A stretch of 64,000 bases of DNA from Bosea sp. (in: a-proteobacteria) (GTDB lineage: Bacteria; Pseudomonadota; Alphaproteobacteria; Rhizobiales; Beijerinckiaceae), in assembly GCA_023910605.1 (NCBI GenBank), contig JAAVVV010000001.1, positions 486,698 through 550,697 of the forward strand, read 5' to 3'. Made by a program: the position numbers and the translations under genes. Numbering within the stretch: position 1 is the stretch's first letter; each line of letters begins with the position of its first letter. Below the pieces are notes generated by a model that saw only the letters and a program-made list of their open reading frames with translations, had not been told where the DNA came from and made no database searches. Below are positions 1 to 10,015 of the stretch, piece by piece.

Positions 1-1
1 G

Positions 2-181
2 CAGGCGGCCTGGTCGATCGGGCTCGATGCCGTTGTGGTGGACAACTCGCCAGGGCCGGGCATTCTCTGGGTCGCCCGGCTGGGCCTGGTGGCCGATCCA
101 GCGACGGCCGCGCCGCGCCCGCTTTACCTGCGGGCCGCCGACGCCCAGCCCCAGGACAATGGCAGGTTGGCGCGGCAGTGA
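2..181 (+). CDS. tsaB: TsaB, tRNA threonylcarbamoyladenosine biosynthesis protein, C-terminal fragment
   Basis: Only the last 59 codons are present; the gene begins left of the window. The end of the product (APRPLYLRAADAQPQ, then about ten residues to the stop) matches the tail of TsaB, the non-catalytic partner of TsaD in making t6A37 on ANN-decoding tRNAs. It is followed four bases later by rimI, the usual tsaB-rimI pair in proteobacteria. The identification depends on this short tail plus the neighbour. The partner TsaE is encoded at the other end of the window. Confidence 0.75.
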   Translation, partial: QAAWSIGLDAVVVDNSPGPGILWVARLGLVADPATAAPRPLYLRAADAQPQDNGRLARQ

Positions 182-185
182 CCCG

Positions 186-674
186 ATGAAGCTGCTGGAA
201 CGCCTGTTCGGACGAGCCCGGCTGAACATCGAGGCGCTGGGACCGGCGCACGCGCCCGGCATGGCGCGCCTGCATGGCGAGAGCTTCGCGCATGGTTGGG
301 ACATGCCGGAACTGTCGCGCATGCTCACCGATCCTGCGACGCTGGGGGACGGCTTGTTCTCCGGCGATGCGCGCCAGCCCAGCGCCTTCGTGTTGTCCCG
401 CCTGGCGGCGGACGAGGCCGAGGTCCTCACCATCTGCGTCGATGCAAGCGAGCGCGGCCGTGGCCTTGGGCGCATGCTTCTCGACCGCCACTTGCATAAT
501 CTCGAGCGTCGCGGCATTGCGCGGCTGTTCCTGGAAGTCGAATCCGGCAACAAGCCGGCCCTCGCGCTTTACCGCCGCTTCGGCTTTGTGCAGGTGGGTG
601 AAAGGCCTGGCTATTATGCGCGCCCGGATGGGTCACGGGCGCTGGCGCTGATCATGCGCCGCGATCTGGGTTGA
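186..674 (+). CDS. rimI: Ribosomal protein S18-alanine N-acetyltransferase (RimI), GNAT family
   Basis: A 162-residue GNAT acetyltransferase. The acetyl-CoA loop is RGRGLG at residues 90-95, and the C-terminal NKPALALYRRFGF block (about 120-133) is typical of RimI, which acetylates the N-terminal alanine of ribosomal protein S18. I chose the ATG four bases after the tsaB stop. An in-frame start further upstream would run through tsaB and add 53 residues with no family resemblance. Length fits RimI. Another GNAT substrate cannot be excluded, but the tsaB-rimI pairing supports the name. Confidence 0.85.
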   Translation: MKLLERLFGRARLNIEALGPAHAPGMARLHGESFAHGWDMPELSRMLTDPATLGDGLFSGDARQPSAFVLSRLAADEAEVLTICVDASERGRGLGRMLLDRHLHNLERRGIARLFLEVESGNKPALALYRRFGFVQVGERPGYYARPDGSRALALIMRRDLG

Positions 675-678
675 GGTC

Positions 679-1551
679 ATGACGCATTCCGATCTGTCCG
701 CCGAGGCGCGACCCGCTCCGGCCGTGCTGCCGGGCAGCCGCTGGACCGCCAAGGCCGTGGCGCGCCTCGGCCTCATCGGCCTTGCGGCCATGCCGCTGGT
801 CCCGGCGCAGATGCTGGTGGCGAAGGCCATGCCGCGCCGCAGCCATGTCATCCCGCGCCTTTTCCACCGCATGGTCTGCCGCATCATGGGTGTGCGCTTT
901 GTGGTCGATGGCATGCCGCCGGCCAGGCTCTCGCGTACATTGGTCGTCGCGAACCACATCTCATGGCTCGACATTTCCGTGATCGGCTCGCAGCAGCCCC
1001 TGTCCTTCATCGCCAAGTCCGAGATCGCGGGCTGGCCGGGGGTGGGCATGCTGGCCCGCCTGCAGGACACCATCTTCGTCGACCGCTCCCGCCGCGCCGC
1101 CACGGCCGCCACGGCCTCCCAGATGGGCGCGCGCCTGATGAACGGCGACAGCATGGTGCTCTTTGCCGAGGGCACCACGAGCGATGGCTCGCGCATCAAG
1201 CCCTTCCGCTCGTCATTGCTTGGCGCGGTCAAGGAAGCCCTTGGCCCCGATGGCGAGGGCGAGATCACGGTGCAGCCGCTCGCCGTGCTCTACATGGGCC
1301 AGCATGGCATCCCCGGCGGCCGCGCCGGCCGCGCGCGCCTCGCCTGGTATGGCGACATGGCGCTGGGCCCGCATGTGCGCGACGTTCTGTCGGGAGGCCC
1401 GATCGATGTGCGCCTGATCTGGGGCGAGCCCATCCGCATGGGCCGCGGGCATTCCCGCAAGGAGGTCGCGCGCCTCGCCGAGCAGGCGATCAAGCGGGCC
1501 GCCGTAACCCATTTCACCGGACGCAGCCGCGATTCAAGGTCCGCCGATTGA
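679..1551 (+). CDS. olsA: 1-acyl-glycerol-3-phosphate / lyso-ornithine lipid O-acyltransferase (PlsC family, OlsA-like)
   Basis: A 290-residue membrane-associated acyltransferase of the PlsC family. The HX4D catalytic motif is in NHISWLD (His93, Asp98) and the acceptor-site EGTTSDG motif lies near residues 163-170; a hydrophobic stretch at about 27-45 probably anchors it. In Sinorhizobium the gene between rimI and miaB is olsA, which adds the second fatty acid to lyso-ornithine lipid, so position supports that name. Sequence alone does not separate OlsA from PlsC (lysophosphatidate acyltransferase). It starts four bases after rimI, with no fur-type gene between. The GTTGAGGT just before the ATG gives a fair ribosome site. 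Confidence 0.8.
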   Translation: MTHSDLSAEARPAPAVLPGSRWTAKAVARLGLIGLAAMPLVPAQMLVAKAMPRRSHVIPRLFHRMVCRIMGVRFVVDGMPPARLSRTLVVANHISWLDISVIGSQQPLSFIAKSEIAGWPGVGMLARLQDTIFVDRSRRAATAATASQMGARLMNGDSMVLFAEGTTSDGSRIKPFRSSLLGAVKEALGPDGEGEITVQPLAVLYMGQHGIPGGRAGRARLAWYGDMALGPHVRDVLSGGPIDVRLIWGEPIRMGRGHSRKEVARLAEQAIKRAAVTHFTGRSRDSRSAD

Positions 1552-1614
1552 ACCGCGGCGTCTTCGCGCCTATCACGGGGCCTTGAGCCCGCTCAGAAAG
1601 GATGCCCCAAGGCG

Positions 1615-2994
1615 ATGTCCCGGAAGCTGTTCATCAAATCCTATGGCTGCCAGATGAACGTCTATGACGGGCAGCGCATGGCCGATGTGCTGGCGCCCGA
1701 AGGCTTCGTCGAGACCGCCCGGCAGGAGGATGCGGATCTCGTCATCCTCAACACCTGCCACATCCGCGAGAAGGCCGTCGACAAGGTCTATTCCGAGCTT
1801 GGCCGCGTGCGCGAGGTCAAGGACGCTCGCGCCGAGCTTGGCCTTGGCACGCGCATCGTCGTCGCCGGCTGCGTGGCGCAGGCGGAAGGCGCGGAGATCC
1901 AGCGGCGCCAGACGGCGGTGGATCTCGTGGTGGGCCCGCAGAGCTATCATCGCCTGCCGGCCCTGCTCGCCGAAGCCGCATCCCGGCGCGTGGTCGACAC
2001 CGAGTTTCCGGTCGAGGACAAGTTCTCCGTGCTGCCGGCGCCGGACTTGGCCCGCACCCGCTCGCGAGGGGTCACCGCCTTCCTCACGGTGCAGGAAGGC
2101 TGCGACAAGTTCTGCGCCTTCTGCGTCGTGCCCTATACGCGCGGCGCGGAGGTCTCGCGGCCGGTCGCGCGCATTCTTGACGAGGCGTCTGCCCTCGCGG
2201 CGGCCGGCGTGCGTGAACTCACCGTCATCGGGCAGAACGTCAATGCCTATCATGGCGAAGGCCCCGACGGGCGCGTGTGGCCGCTCTGGCGGCTCCTCGA
2301 GCGGCTGGCCGGGATCCCGGGCGTCGCCAGGCTGCGTTACACCACAAGCCATCCCAACGACATGGACGAGGGCCTGGTCGCGGCGCATCGCGACCTGCCG
2401 GCCTTGATGCCGTATCTGCATCTTCCCGTGCAGTCGGGCTCCGACCGCGTGCTCGCGGCGATGAACCGCAAGCACACCGCCGACGCCTACCGCCGCGTGA
2501 TCGACAAGGTGAAGCAGGCACGCGGCGACATCGCGCTGTCATCCGATTTCATCGTGGGCTTCCCCGGCGAGACGGACGCCGACTTCGAGGACACGATGCG
2601 GTTGATCGACGATGTGCGCTTCGCCTCGAGCTTTTCCTTCAAGTACTCGGTCAGGCCCGGCACGCCGGCGGCCGAATCCGGCGACCAGGTGCCCGAGGCG
2701 GTCAAGACCGAGCGGCTCGCCCGCCTGCAGGCGCGCGTCGAGGAGCACAGGCAGGAATTCAACGCCGCGATGATCGGCCGCCAGACCGAGATCCTGCTCG
2801 AGCGCAAGGGCCGCCAGCCGGGTCAGCTCACAGGAAAGACCCCCTGGCTCCAGACCGTGCAGATTGACGGCGAAGGCTGTCATCCGGGCGACATGGTGGC
2901 GGTGGAGATTGTGGCCAGGTCCACAAATTCGCTGTTCGGCCAGCCCGTTTCGCCCGCCGGACAGCCGTGCGAAGCTGACGCAGTGCCGGCGTGA
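1615..2994 (+). CDS. miaB: tRNA-2-methylthio-N6-dimethylallyladenosine synthase (MiaB)
   Basis: A 459-residue radical-SAM methylthiotransferase that converts i6A37 to ms2i6A37 in tRNAs. The N-terminal UPF0004 domain carries its cluster cysteines at Cys12, Cys48 and Cys86. The radical-SAM motif CDKFCAFC gives Cys163, Cys167 and Cys170. A C-terminal TRAM domain starts near residue 375. Length and all six cysteines match MiaB rather than MtaB or RimO. AAGG a few bases before the ATG acts as ribosome site. It lies between olsA and phoH, the standard rhizobial order. Confidence 0.96.
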   Translation: MSRKLFIKSYGCQMNVYDGQRMADVLAPEGFVETARQEDADLVILNTCHIREKAVDKVYSELGRVREVKDARAELGLGTRIVVAGCVAQAEGAEIQRRQTAVDLVVGPQSYHRLPALLAEAASRRVVDTEFPVEDKFSVLPAPDLARTRSRGVTAFLTVQEGCDKFCAFCVVPYTRGAEVSRPVARILDEASALAAAGVRELTVIGQNVNAYHGEGPDGRVWPLWRLLERLAGIPGVARLRYTTSHPNDMDEGLVAAHRDLPALMPYLHLPVQSGSDRVLAAMNRKHTADAYRRVIDKVKQARGDIALSSDFIVGFPGETDADFEDTMRLIDDVRFASSFSFKYSVRPGTPAAESGDQVPEAVKTERLARLQARVEEHRQEFNAAMIGRQTEILLERKGRQPGQLTGKTPWLQTVQIDGEGCHPGDMVAVEIVARSTNSLFGQPVSPAGQPCEADAVPA

Positions 2995-3077
2995 TTCGCC
3001 CCGCGCGCGGCTGAGGAACAAAGCTATCCAGGAACGGTTGCAACGCTTTCGATGCTTGGCTCAGGAGAACAGCACGC

Positions 3078-4160
3078 TTGGCACGGTCTGATCTGTCGCC
3101 CAACAAGGGCTTGATCCGCCCCTCGGTTTCCCCCTCTCCCGCTCCGGTGCGGGAAACTGCCGAGGTTTCGCTGACCTTCGAGGATAATCGCCTCGCCGGC
3201 GTCGTCTTCGGTCAATACGACCAGAACCTGGCCCATCTCGAACGGCGCCTCCAGCTCGTCGCCCACGCCAATGGCAACCATGTCCTGCTGAAGGGACCTC
3301 CCGACACCGCCGAACAGGGGCGCCGCGTGCTCCAGGCGCTCTATGCGCGCGCCCGGCATGGCGCGGCGATCAGCCCCGGCGATGTCGATGGCGCGATCGA
3401 GGAGAGCGCCCAGCAGCGCTCGCTCTTTCCGGCGCCGAACACGGCCAATGGCCTGTCCTTCGATGCGGTCGTCACGCGCAAGCGCGGCCCGGTCCGGGCA
3501 CGCTCCGTGGCGCAGGACGCTTATCTGCGCGCCATGAAGCGCAACGAACTGGTCTTCGCCGAAGGTCCTGCCGGCACGGGCAAGACCTGGCTTGCCGTGG
3601 GCCATGCCGTGTCCCTGATCGAGCAGGGCGTGGTGGAGCGCATGATCCTGTCGCGCCCCGCAGTCGAGGCCGGCGAGCGCATCGGCTTCCTGCCCGGCGA
3701 CATGCGCGAGAAGGTCGACCCCTATCTGCGGCCGATCTACGACGCGCTCTATGATTTCATGGAGGCGCGCAATGTCGAGCGGGCCCTGCAGACCGGCATG
3801 ATCGAGATAGCGCCGCTGGCATTCATGCGCGGGCGCACGCTCACCAACGCCGTGGTGCTGCTCGACGAGGCGCAGAACACCACGACCATGCAGATGAAGA
3901 TGTTCCTCACCCGCCTCGGCGAAGGCTCGCGCATGATCGTCACGGGCGACCCGACGCAGATTGACCTGCCGCCCCAGCAGAAATCCGGCCTGGTCGAGGC
4001 CGTGCGCCTGCTCTCCGGCGTCGAGGGCATCGGCCATGTCACCTTCCGCGAGGGCGACGTGGTGCGCCACGATCTCGTGCGCAAGATCGTCAAGGCCTAT
4101 GAGGACGCCGCGCGCGAGGCCGTGGTGGCGCCGTCTCCCGACAGGGGAGCGCCGCGTTGA
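3078..4160 (+). CDS. phoH: PhoH-family P-loop ATPase
   Basis: A 360-residue cytoplasmic PhoH-type ATPase. Walker A is GPAGTGKT at residues 163-170 and Walker B is VVLLDEAQN near 258-266; the N-terminal region (about 45-110) resembles the KH-like part of PhoH/PhoL proteins. The reading frame has no ATG near its beginning. The TTG at 3078 is preceded by AGGAG with about ten bases of spacing, so I take TTG as the start. PhoH beside YbeY is conserved in most bacteria and points to RNA processing. Its stop overlaps the TTG start of ybeY, so the two are probably translationally coupled. Confidence 0.93.
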   Translation: MARSDLSPNKGLIRPSVSPSPAPVRETAEVSLTFEDNRLAGVVFGQYDQNLAHLERRLQLVAHANGNHVLLKGPPDTAEQGRRVLQALYARARHGAAISPGDVDGAIEESAQQRSLFPAPNTANGLSFDAVVTRKRGPVRARSVAQDAYLRAMKRNELVFAEGPAGTGKTWLAVGHAVSLIEQGVVERMILSRPAVEAGERIGFLPGDMREKVDPYLRPIYDALYDFMEARNVERALQTGMIEIAPLAFMRGRTLTNAVVLLDEAQNTTTMQMKMFLTRLGEGSRMIVTGDPTQIDLPPQQKSGLVEAVRLLSGVEGIGHVTFREGDVVRHDLVRKIVKAYEDAAREAVVAPSPDRGAPR

Positions 4161-4642
4161 GCGAGGGCCCTGCGGCAGACATCGCCATCGAGAGCGCTGG
4201 CTGGGCGGCTGTTCCGGATGCGGAGGCGCTGGTCCTCGCTGCCATCGAGGCCAGCGCCGCCCAGGCGGGGATCGCGCTGCGCACGGGCGCGGAGGTCAGC
4301 GTGCTGCTCACAGACGATGCCCAGGTGCGCGAACTCAACCGCCTGTGGCGCAAGAAGGACAAGCCGACCAACGTCCTGTCCTTTCCTGCGGCGGCTCGGG
4401 ACAGGATTGCCTCCGCCCCCATGCTGGGCGACATCGTGATCGCCTTCGAGACCGTGAACGCCGAGGCCGCCGAAGAAGACAAGCCGCTGCCGCATCACCT
4501 CACCCACCTGGTGGTGCACGGTTTCCTGCACCTGCTCGGCCACGACCATGACACCGACGCCGACGCCGAGGCGATGGAGGATCTGGAGCGGCGCATCCTC
4601 GCCTTGCTTGCGATTCCTGATCCTTATGCCGATAAATCTTGA
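4157..4642 (+). CDS. ybeY: Endoribonuclease YbeY (rRNA maturation)
   Basis: A 161-residue zinc-dependent RNase. The H-x3-H-x5-H metal site is formed by His121, His125 and His131 within HGFLHLLGHDHD. YbeY matures the 3' end of 16S rRNA and takes part in ribosome quality control. Translation appears to start at TTG 4157, within the TTGA that also holds the phoH stop. AGGGGAGC just upstream is a strong ribosome site and no suitable ATG exists nearby. A UUG start overlapping the previous stop suggests its amount is held low and tied to phoH. Confidence 0.95.
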   Translation: MSEGPAADIAIESAGWAAVPDAEALVLAAIEASAAQAGIALRTGAEVSVLLTDDAQVRELNRLWRKKDKPTNVLSFPAAARDRIASAPMLGDIVIAFETVNAEAAEEDKPLPHHLTHLVVHGFLHLLGHDHDTDADAEAMEDLERRILALLAIPDPYADKS

Positions 4643-4678
4643 CGAGGCGGGCCAGATCGGGCCATTCCACACCCCGCC

Positions 4679-5680
4679 ATGACCGACGACAGTCGAACCA
4701 GCGACCGCCCATCGCCCTCACAGGCCGGCGTGATCGCCCGCCTCCTTGGAGCCCTCAAGCTCAGGGGCGGCCCCACCCTTCGCGACGAGATCGAGGGAGC
4801 CCTCGCGCAGAACGGGCGCGACTCGGAGCTGTCGCCCCAGGAACGCGCGATGCTCTCCAATGTGCTGAGCCTGCGCACCAAGCGTGTCGAGGACGTGATG
4901 ATCCCCCGCGCCGACATCGTGGCCGCGCCGGCGGACATCTCGCTGGGCGATCTTCTGGGCCAGTTCCGCACCGCAGGCCATTCGCGCCTGCCGGTTTATG
5001 GCGAGTCGCTCGATGATCCGCGCGGCATGGTCCATATCCGCGATTTCATCGACTTCATCGCCGCCCGGGCCGAGGCCAGCCGCAAGCGCCGCCGCAAGGC
5101 AGGAGCCGGCGAAGGCGCCAGCCTCGATCTGGGCGCTGTCGATTTGTCCGCCACGCTGGCCAGCGCGCGCATCCTCAGGCCCGTGCTCTACGTGCCCGCC
5201 TCGATGCCGGCCGTTGACCTTCTGGTGCGCATGCAGGCGACCCGGACCCACATGGCGCTGGTCATCGATGAGTATGGCGGCACCGACGGTCTTGTCTCGA
5301 TCGAGGATCTCGTCGAGATCGTTGTCGGCGACATAGAGGACGAGCACGACGAGGCGGAAAGCGCGGGATTCACCCGCCTCGCCGACGGACGTATCGCTGC
5401 CGACGCCCGTGCGCCGCTGGAGGACATGTCCGAGGCGCTGGGCGTCGATCTGGTTTCGGCCCGGCAGGCCGAGGATGTCGACACGCTCGGAGGCCTGATC
5501 GTCAGCATCGCAGGGCGGGTTCCCGCCCGGGGCGAACTGATCAAGGGTCCTGACGGCCTCGAATTCGAGATCCTGGATGCCGATCCGCGCCGCATCAAGC
5601 GCGTCAGGATCCATCGGCCAAGCGCCGTGGCCATCTCGGGCAATGGCGCCTCGCCAGATGCGCCCGACCGGAGCGGGTGA
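4679..5680 (+). CDS. corC: CorC/TlyC-type CBS-domain protein (HlyC/CorC family)
   Basis: A 333-residue soluble protein of the family called hemolysin C or CorC. A CBS pair spans roughly residues 66-225, opening with the [11 protein letters not shown] motif typical of the family. A CorC/transporter-associated domain covers about 240-320. The N-terminal DUF21 membrane domain of longer relatives is absent, so this is the soluble form linked with magnesium and cobalt efflux in enterics. It sits between ybeY and lnt as in most proteobacteria. Between residues 120 and 155 is a low-complexity Arg/Lys/Ala insert between the two CBS motifs. A role as a true hemolysin is unlikely. Confidence 0.88.
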   Translation: MTDDSRTSDRPSPSQAGVIARLLGALKLRGGPTLRDEIEGALAQNGRDSELSPQERAMLSNVLSLRTKRVEDVMIPRADIVAAPADISLGDLLGQFRTAGHSRLPVYGESLDDPRGMVHIRDFIDFIAARAEASRKRRRKAGAGEGASLDLGAVDLSATLASARILRPVLYVPASMPAVDLLVRMQATRTHMALVIDEYGGTDGLVSIEDLVEIVVGDIEDEHDEAESAGFTRLADGRIAADARAPLEDMSEALGVDLVSARQAEDVDTLGGLIVSIAGRVPARGELIKGPDGLEFEILDADPRRIKRVRIHRPSAVAISGNGASPDAPDRSG

Positions 5681-7305
5681 TGCTCTTTCGCCTTGCCGAA
5701 GCGGTGATGCTGAGCTGGGGCTGGCGGCGCAGGCTGATCGCCCTGGCCTGCGGCGCAGCCGGCGCGCTCACGCTCGCGCCGTTCGGCCTGTGGCCGCTTC
5801 TGGTCATCCCCTTCTCTGCGGCGGTCTGGCTGCTCGATGGCGTCGCTTCGCCCTCGCGGCTGCGAAGGCTCGGCCATGCCATGCTTGATGGCTGGTTCTG
5901 GGGCCTGGGCTATTTCCTCTCCGGGCTGTGGTGGCTCGGCTCGGCCTTCCTCGTCGAGGCCGACCGCTTTTTGTGGGCGATGCCGATGGGCGTGCTGGGT
6001 CTGCCCATGGTCCTCGCCATGTTCCCGGCTTTCGGCTTTGTGCTGGCGCAGCTGCTGTGGCGCCCTGGCCTTGGCCGCATCGGCGCGCTGGCGGGCGCGC
6101 TCGGGCTCAGCGAATTCGCGCGGGGGGCGCTGTTCACCGGCTTTCCCTGGAATGCCTATGGCCAGGCGCTGGCCGAGAACCTCTATCTGGCGCAGACCGC
6201 CTCGATGATCGGCCTGCACGGGCTGACCGTGCTCGCGGTGGCGCTGGCGGCGACCCCGGCGGTGCTCGTGACGGCAGGGCCGGGCGCGCGCCGCTGGCTG
6301 GCCGGCGCCTGTGCCGTCGCGCTGCTCGCGGGCATGGGGCTTTTCGGCTGGCAGCGCATCCCGGCCGCGCAGAGCCCGCTCGTGACCGGGGTCAAGCTGC
6401 GGATCATGCAGCCGAACCTGCCGCAGGATGACAAGTTCCGGCCCGAGAAGGGGCGCGAGATCCTCGAGGGCTATCTGGCGCTCTCCGATCGTGCGACCAC
6501 GCCGCGCACGCTCGGGCTTCAGGATGTCACCCATCTGATCTGGCCCGAATCGGCCTTTCCCTTCCTGTTGGGGCAGTCTCCCCAGGCGCTGGCGATGATC
6601 ACCGCCGCGCTGCCACCGAACGTCACGCTCGTCACCGGCGCGGCGCGGGCTGGTGCGGTCCTGCCGGGCGAAGCCCAGCCGCCGATCTACAATTCCATCC
6701 AGGTGATCACCCGCACGGGCGGCATCGTGGCCGCTTATGACAAGCGCCATCTGGTGCCGTTCGGCGAGTATCTCCCCGCCCCGTTCCAGAGCCTGCTGCA
6801 TGGGCTGGGGCTCACCGCCTTCGTGGCGATTCCCGGCGGCTTCACCGCTGCCCCGGCGCGCGCGACGCTTGAGATACCGGGCCTGCCCCCCGTTGTGGCC
6901 AGCATCTGCTACGAGGCCATCTTTCCCGGCGCGGTGATGCCCGAGGCCGGTGGTGACGCTCTGGCCGCACCCCGGCTCATGCTCAATGTCACCAACGATG
7001 CCTGGTTCGGCGTGACTCCGGGTCCCTACCAGCACGCCCAGCAGGCGAGGCTGCGGACCATCGAGGAAGGTCTGCCGATGATCCGCGCCGCCAACAATGG
7101 AATATCCAGCGTTGTCGATGCCTACGGCCGCGTAATCGGCAGCCTCCCCCTTGGTATTGACGGGGTTCTGGACACTGGACTTCCGGTGGCAATCGGCCCT
7201 ACAACCTTTTCGCGAGTTGGCAACCTGATTGCCGGCCTGATGATCGGATTTTGCCTGGCAGTCGCGGCGGCTGCCAGGGTGCGACGCCGGGCTCATGAGC
7301 ATTGA
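5680..7305 (+). CDS. lnt: Apolipoprotein N-acyltransferase (Lnt)
   Basis: A 541-residue inner-membrane enzyme that adds the third acyl chain to the N-terminal cysteine of lipoproteins. The first ~200 residues form several membrane segments. A nitrilase-fold domain follows, with the triad Glu290 (PESAFPF), Lys355 ([11 protein letters not shown]) and Cys410 ([10 protein letters not shown]), all present. The codon pair GTG-ATG at 5677-5682 gives two possible starts. I prefer the ATG at 5680, which overlaps the corC stop as TGATG and implies coupled translation. Length is normal for the family. Confidence 0.95.
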   Translation: MLFRLAEAVMLSWGWRRRLIALACGAAGALTLAPFGLWPLLVIPFSAAVWLLDGVASPSRLRRLGHAMLDGWFWGLGYFLSGLWWLGSAFLVEADRFLWAMPMGVLGLPMVLAMFPAFGFVLAQLLWRPGLGRIGALAGALGLSEFARGALFTGFPWNAYGQALAENLYLAQTASMIGLHGLTVLAVALAATPAVLVTAGPGARRWLAGACAVALLAGMGLFGWQRIPAAQSPLVTGVKLRIMQPNLPQDDKFRPEKGREILEGYLALSDRATTPRTLGLQDVTHLIWPESAFPFLLGQSPQALAMITAALPPNVTLVTGAARAGAVLPGEAQPPIYNSIQVITRTGGIVAAYDKRHLVPFGEYLPAPFQSLLHGLGLTAFVAIPGGFTAAPARATLEIPGLPPVVASICYEAIFPGAVMPEAGGDALAAPRLMLNVTNDAWFGVTPGPYQHAQQARLRTIEEGLPMIRAANNGISSVVDAYGRVIGSLPLGIDGVLDTGLPVAIGPTTFSRVGNLIAGLMIGFCLAVAAAARVRRRAHEH

Positions 7306-7364
7306 ATGAGGAAGGTCGCTGGGGCGAAGGAGCCCGCGGCCGGGGAAGAGGTTTTGCGCTGATC

Positions 7365-7790
7365 ATGTCCGTGCCGCCGAAGAAAATACCGAACCCGATC
7401 GACAAGCATGTCGGCGCCCGCGTCAGGATGCGGCGTCTTCTGGTGTCCATGAGCCAGGAACGGCTTGGCGAGGCGCTCGGCATCACCTTCCAGCAGATCC
7501 AGAAATACGAGAAGGGCGCCAACCGCATCGGCGCCAGCCGCCTGCAGCAGATCGCCAAGATCCTTGGCGTTCCGGTCGAGTTCTTCTTCGACGGCTCCCC
7601 CTCAGGCGAGATCGGCGCGGCGGCCGGATTCGGCGACATGCCGCAGCCGAGCTTCGTCTCCGATTTCATGGCCACATCCGAAGGCGTCCAGCTGACCCGC
7701 GCCTTCGTCAAGATCGCCGATCCCCAGGTGCGAAGGCGTCTGATCGATCTGGTCGAAACCCTGGCCTCCAGCCAGCCGGCCAGACCTTGA
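7365..7790 (+). CDS. XRE-family helix-turn-helix regulator (PhrR-like)
   Basis: A 141-residue transcription factor. The XRE helix-turn-helix spans about residues 15-70 (RVRMRRLLVSMSQERLGEA followed by ITFQQIQKYEKG), and a short C-terminal helical region follows. Genes of this kind are conserved between lnt and metK in rhizobia, where I recall the name PhrR for a low-pH-induced member. I cannot show that this copy responds to acid. The ATG at 7365 is chosen because homologues start MSVPPKKIPNPIDKHVG. A TTG at 7302, overlapping the lnt stop, would add 21 low-complexity residues. Its target, perhaps metK or its own operon, is unknown. Confidence 0.85.
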   Translation: MSVPPKKIPNPIDKHVGARVRMRRLLVSMSQERLGEALGITFQQIQKYEKGANRIGASRLQQIAKILGVPVEFFFDGSPSGEIGAAAGFGDMPQPSFVSDFMATSEGVQLTRAFVKIADPQVRRRLIDLVETLASSQPARP

Positions 7791-7988
7791 TCGCGGTCCT
7801 GGCCAGTTGTCCAGCAGGACCCGATGGCCAAGGCCATGTTCGCCATGACGAACGAACGTCCGTTTTTTCAGCCGACGCGCTTGACGAAACGCCCTCTTGC
7901 TGGCAGAAGCGCGCGCCGTTGTGCCCTGTGCGCAACAAGTTGACCCCCGCCCATCACCCTTTCCCACCATCAGCCCAGAGGACGCGCC

Positions 7989-9203
7989 GTGGCCCGCTCG
8001 AGCTATCTTTTCACCAGTGAGTCGGTCTCCGAAGGCCACCCGGACAAGGTGTGCGACCGGATCTCCGACGAGGTCGTGGACCTGTTCTTCCGCGAGGCTG
8101 CCAAGGCCGGCATGGATGCCAGCCAGGTGCGCGTGGCCTGCGAGACGCTCGCCACCACCAACCGCGTCGTGATCGCCGGCGAAGTCCGCACCTCGCTCGA
8201 CGAGAAGGCGATGAAGTCGAAGGTCAAGAGCGCCGCCCGCAAGGCGATCCGCGCCATTGGCTACGAGCAGGATGGCTTCCACTGGAAGAAGGCGAAGATC
8301 GACGTGTTGCTGCATCCGCAGTCCGCGCACATCGCGCAGGGCGTCGATGCCTCGGGCAACAAGGATGAGGGCGCCGGCGACCAGGGCATCATGTTCGGCT
8401 ATGCCTGTCGCGAGACGCCGGAGCTCATGCCCGCCCCGATCTTTTACGCCCACAAGATTCTCGAGGTTCTGTCGGCCCTCCGACACAAGGGCGAGCGCGG
8501 CTGTGAAAAGCTCGGCCCCGATGCCAAGAGCCAGGTGACCGTGCGCTACGAGGACGGCAAGGCCGTGGGCGTGACGCAGATCGTGCTGTCGACCCAGCAT
8601 CTCGACGCCAGGCTCAGCTCGAAGGATGTGCAGAAGATCGTCGAGCCGATCATCCGCGAGACCCTGCCCGAGGGCTGGATCACCAAGGACACCATCTGGC
8701 ACGTCAATCCCACCGGCGCCTTCGTGATCGGCGGACCGGATGGCGACGCCGGCCTCACGGGCCGCAAGATCATCGTCGACACCTATGGCGGCGCGGCCCC
8801 CCATGGCGGCGGCGCCTTCTCGGGCAAGGATCCCACGAAGGTGGACCGCTCCGCCGCCTATGCCGCGCGCTATCTCGCCAAGAACGTCGTGGCCGCCGGC
8901 CTCGCCGACCGCTGCACCATCCAGGTCTCCTACGCGATCGGCGTGTCCAGGCCGCTCTCTGTCTATGTGGACCTGCACGGCACCGCCAGGGGCAAGGTCA
9001 CCGAGGCCATGCTCGAGAAGGTGCTGCCCGAGATCATGGATCTGTCGCCCCGCGGCATCCGCAATCATCTCGGCCTCAACAAGCCGATCTATGCGCGCAC
9101 CGCCGCCTATGGCCATTTCGGCCGCAAGGCGACGCGCGACGGGGGCTTCTCGTGGGAGCGCACCGATCTCGCCAGGACCCTGAAGGCCGCCATCGCCGGA
9201 TGA
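7989..9203 (+). CDS. metK: S-adenosylmethionine synthase (MetK)
   Basis: A 404-residue cytoplasmic enzyme that makes S-adenosylmethionine from methionine and ATP. The N-terminal [20 protein letters not shown] block, the metal/ATP motif [12 protein letters not shown] (about residues 127-138) and the glycine-rich [19 protein letters not shown] loop (about 273-291) are intact. A GTG start at 7989 is supported by AGAGGA ending about six bases upstream. The 198-base space before it holds a TTGACG (7881-7886) that could be a -35 element, but no convincing -10 and no riboswitch I can recognise. The stop overlaps the trmB start as ATGA. Confidence 0.97.
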   Translation: MARSSYLFTSESVSEGHPDKVCDRISDEVVDLFFREAAKAGMDASQVRVACETLATTNRVVIAGEVRTSLDEKAMKSKVKSAARKAIRAIGYEQDGFHWKKAKIDVLLHPQSAHIAQGVDASGNKDEGAGDQGIMFGYACRETPELMPAPIFYAHKILEVLSALRHKGERGCEKLGPDAKSQVTVRYEDGKAVGVTQIVLSTQHLDARLSSKDVQKIVEPIIRETLPEGWITKDTIWHVNPTGAFVIGGPDGDAGLTGRKIIVDTYGGAAPHGGGAFSGKDPTKVDRSAAYAARYLAKNVVAAGLADRCTIQVSYAIGVSRPLSVYVDLHGTARGKVTEAMLEKVLPEIMDLSPRGIRNHLGLNKPIYARTAAYGHFGRKATRDGGFSWERTDLARTLKAAIAG

Positions 9204-10015
9204 CGGCGAAGCGCGAGCCCGGCCCCGAAAGCCCGCGCGCCCGGCGCCGGGATGGTCCCGACGGCGCCGATGCGGCGTCGGGCGCCTTTTTCGGACGGCG
9301 CAAGGCCAAGAAGCTGCGCGGCGGACAGGCTGACCTGTTCGCCACCTTGCTGCCGCAGCTGACCTTGCCGACGCCTCTGCCCGAAAGGCTTGAGGCTTTG
9401 TTTGCGCAGCCGGTGCGCGAGGTGCGCCTCGAGATCGGCTTCGGCGGCGGCGAGCATCTTCTCGCTGCGGCGCGGGCCCAGCCGGAGGTCGGCTTCATCG
9501 GCTGCGAGCCGTTCATCAACGGCATGGCCAAGATCCTGGCCGCGATCGCGCGCGAGGGCATCGGCAATGTCAGGCTCTGGCCAGACGATGCCGCGCCGCT
9601 TCTGGAGCGGCTGCCGGCGGCCTCGCTCGCCTGCATCGATCTGTTCTATCCCGATCCCTGGCCCAAACGCAGGCAACGCAAGCGTCGCTTCGTGTCAGCG
9701 ACCACGCTGGCTCATCTGGCGCGCGCCTTGCGCCCCGGCGGCCAGTTCCGCTTCGCCACCGACATCGACGATTACGCCGGCTGGACGCTGGCTCATCTCT
9801 CGCGTGAGCCGCAGCTGCGCTGGACGGCCCGTGCCGCCAGCGACTGGCTCACGCCCTTCGAGGGATGGGTGCGCACGCGCTATGAGGCGAAGGCGCTGGC
9901 GGCCGGCCGCCAGCCGTCCTACCTGCATTTCGTCCGGGCCGGAGGCCGAGGGGGCGTTCCAGCCCCCGGCCATCTCAGCCCTGCGCCGCGATCCTGGCCG
10001 CGTTCTGATCCTTGA
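9200..10015 (+). CDS. trmB: tRNA (guanine-N7-)-methyltransferase (TrmB)
   Basis: A 271-residue SAM-dependent methyltransferase forming m7G46 in tRNAs. The SAM-binding motif is EIGFGGGEH (near residues 78-86) and the TrmB signature [16 protein letters not shown] follows near 149-164. About 30 disordered Arg/Pro residues precede the domain. The start ATG at 9200 overlaps the metK stop (ATGA), a sensible pairing because MetK supplies the methyl donor. The last 41 bases overlap the 3' end of the convergent DUF2336 gene. Confidence 0.94.
   Translation: MTAKREPGPESPRARRRDGPDGADAASGAFFGRRKAKKLRGGQADLFATLLPQLTLPTPLPERLEALFAQPVREVRLEIGFGGGEHLLAAARAQPEVGFIGCEPFINGMAKILAAIAREGIGNVRLWPDDAAPLLERLPAASLACIDLFYPDPWPKRRQRKRRFVSATTLAHLARALRPGGQFRFATDIDDYAGWTLAHLSREPQLRWTARAASDWLTPFEGWVRTRYEAKALAAGRQPSYLHFVRAGGRGGVPAPGHLSPAPRSWPRSDP

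Noticed and set aside
5188-7302. Open frame of 704 codons on the minus strand opposite corC and lnt
   Set aside because: Antisense of two well-conserved genes; no domain, and caused by codon bias.
7791-7988. Possible SAM riboswitch or small gene before metK
   Set aside because: I could not identify SAM-II or SAM/SAH elements, the frame at 7787-8020 is not coding-like, and the only stem near the T6 run at 7862-7867 has four base pairs. TTGACG at 7881 could be a -35 box but has no good -10.
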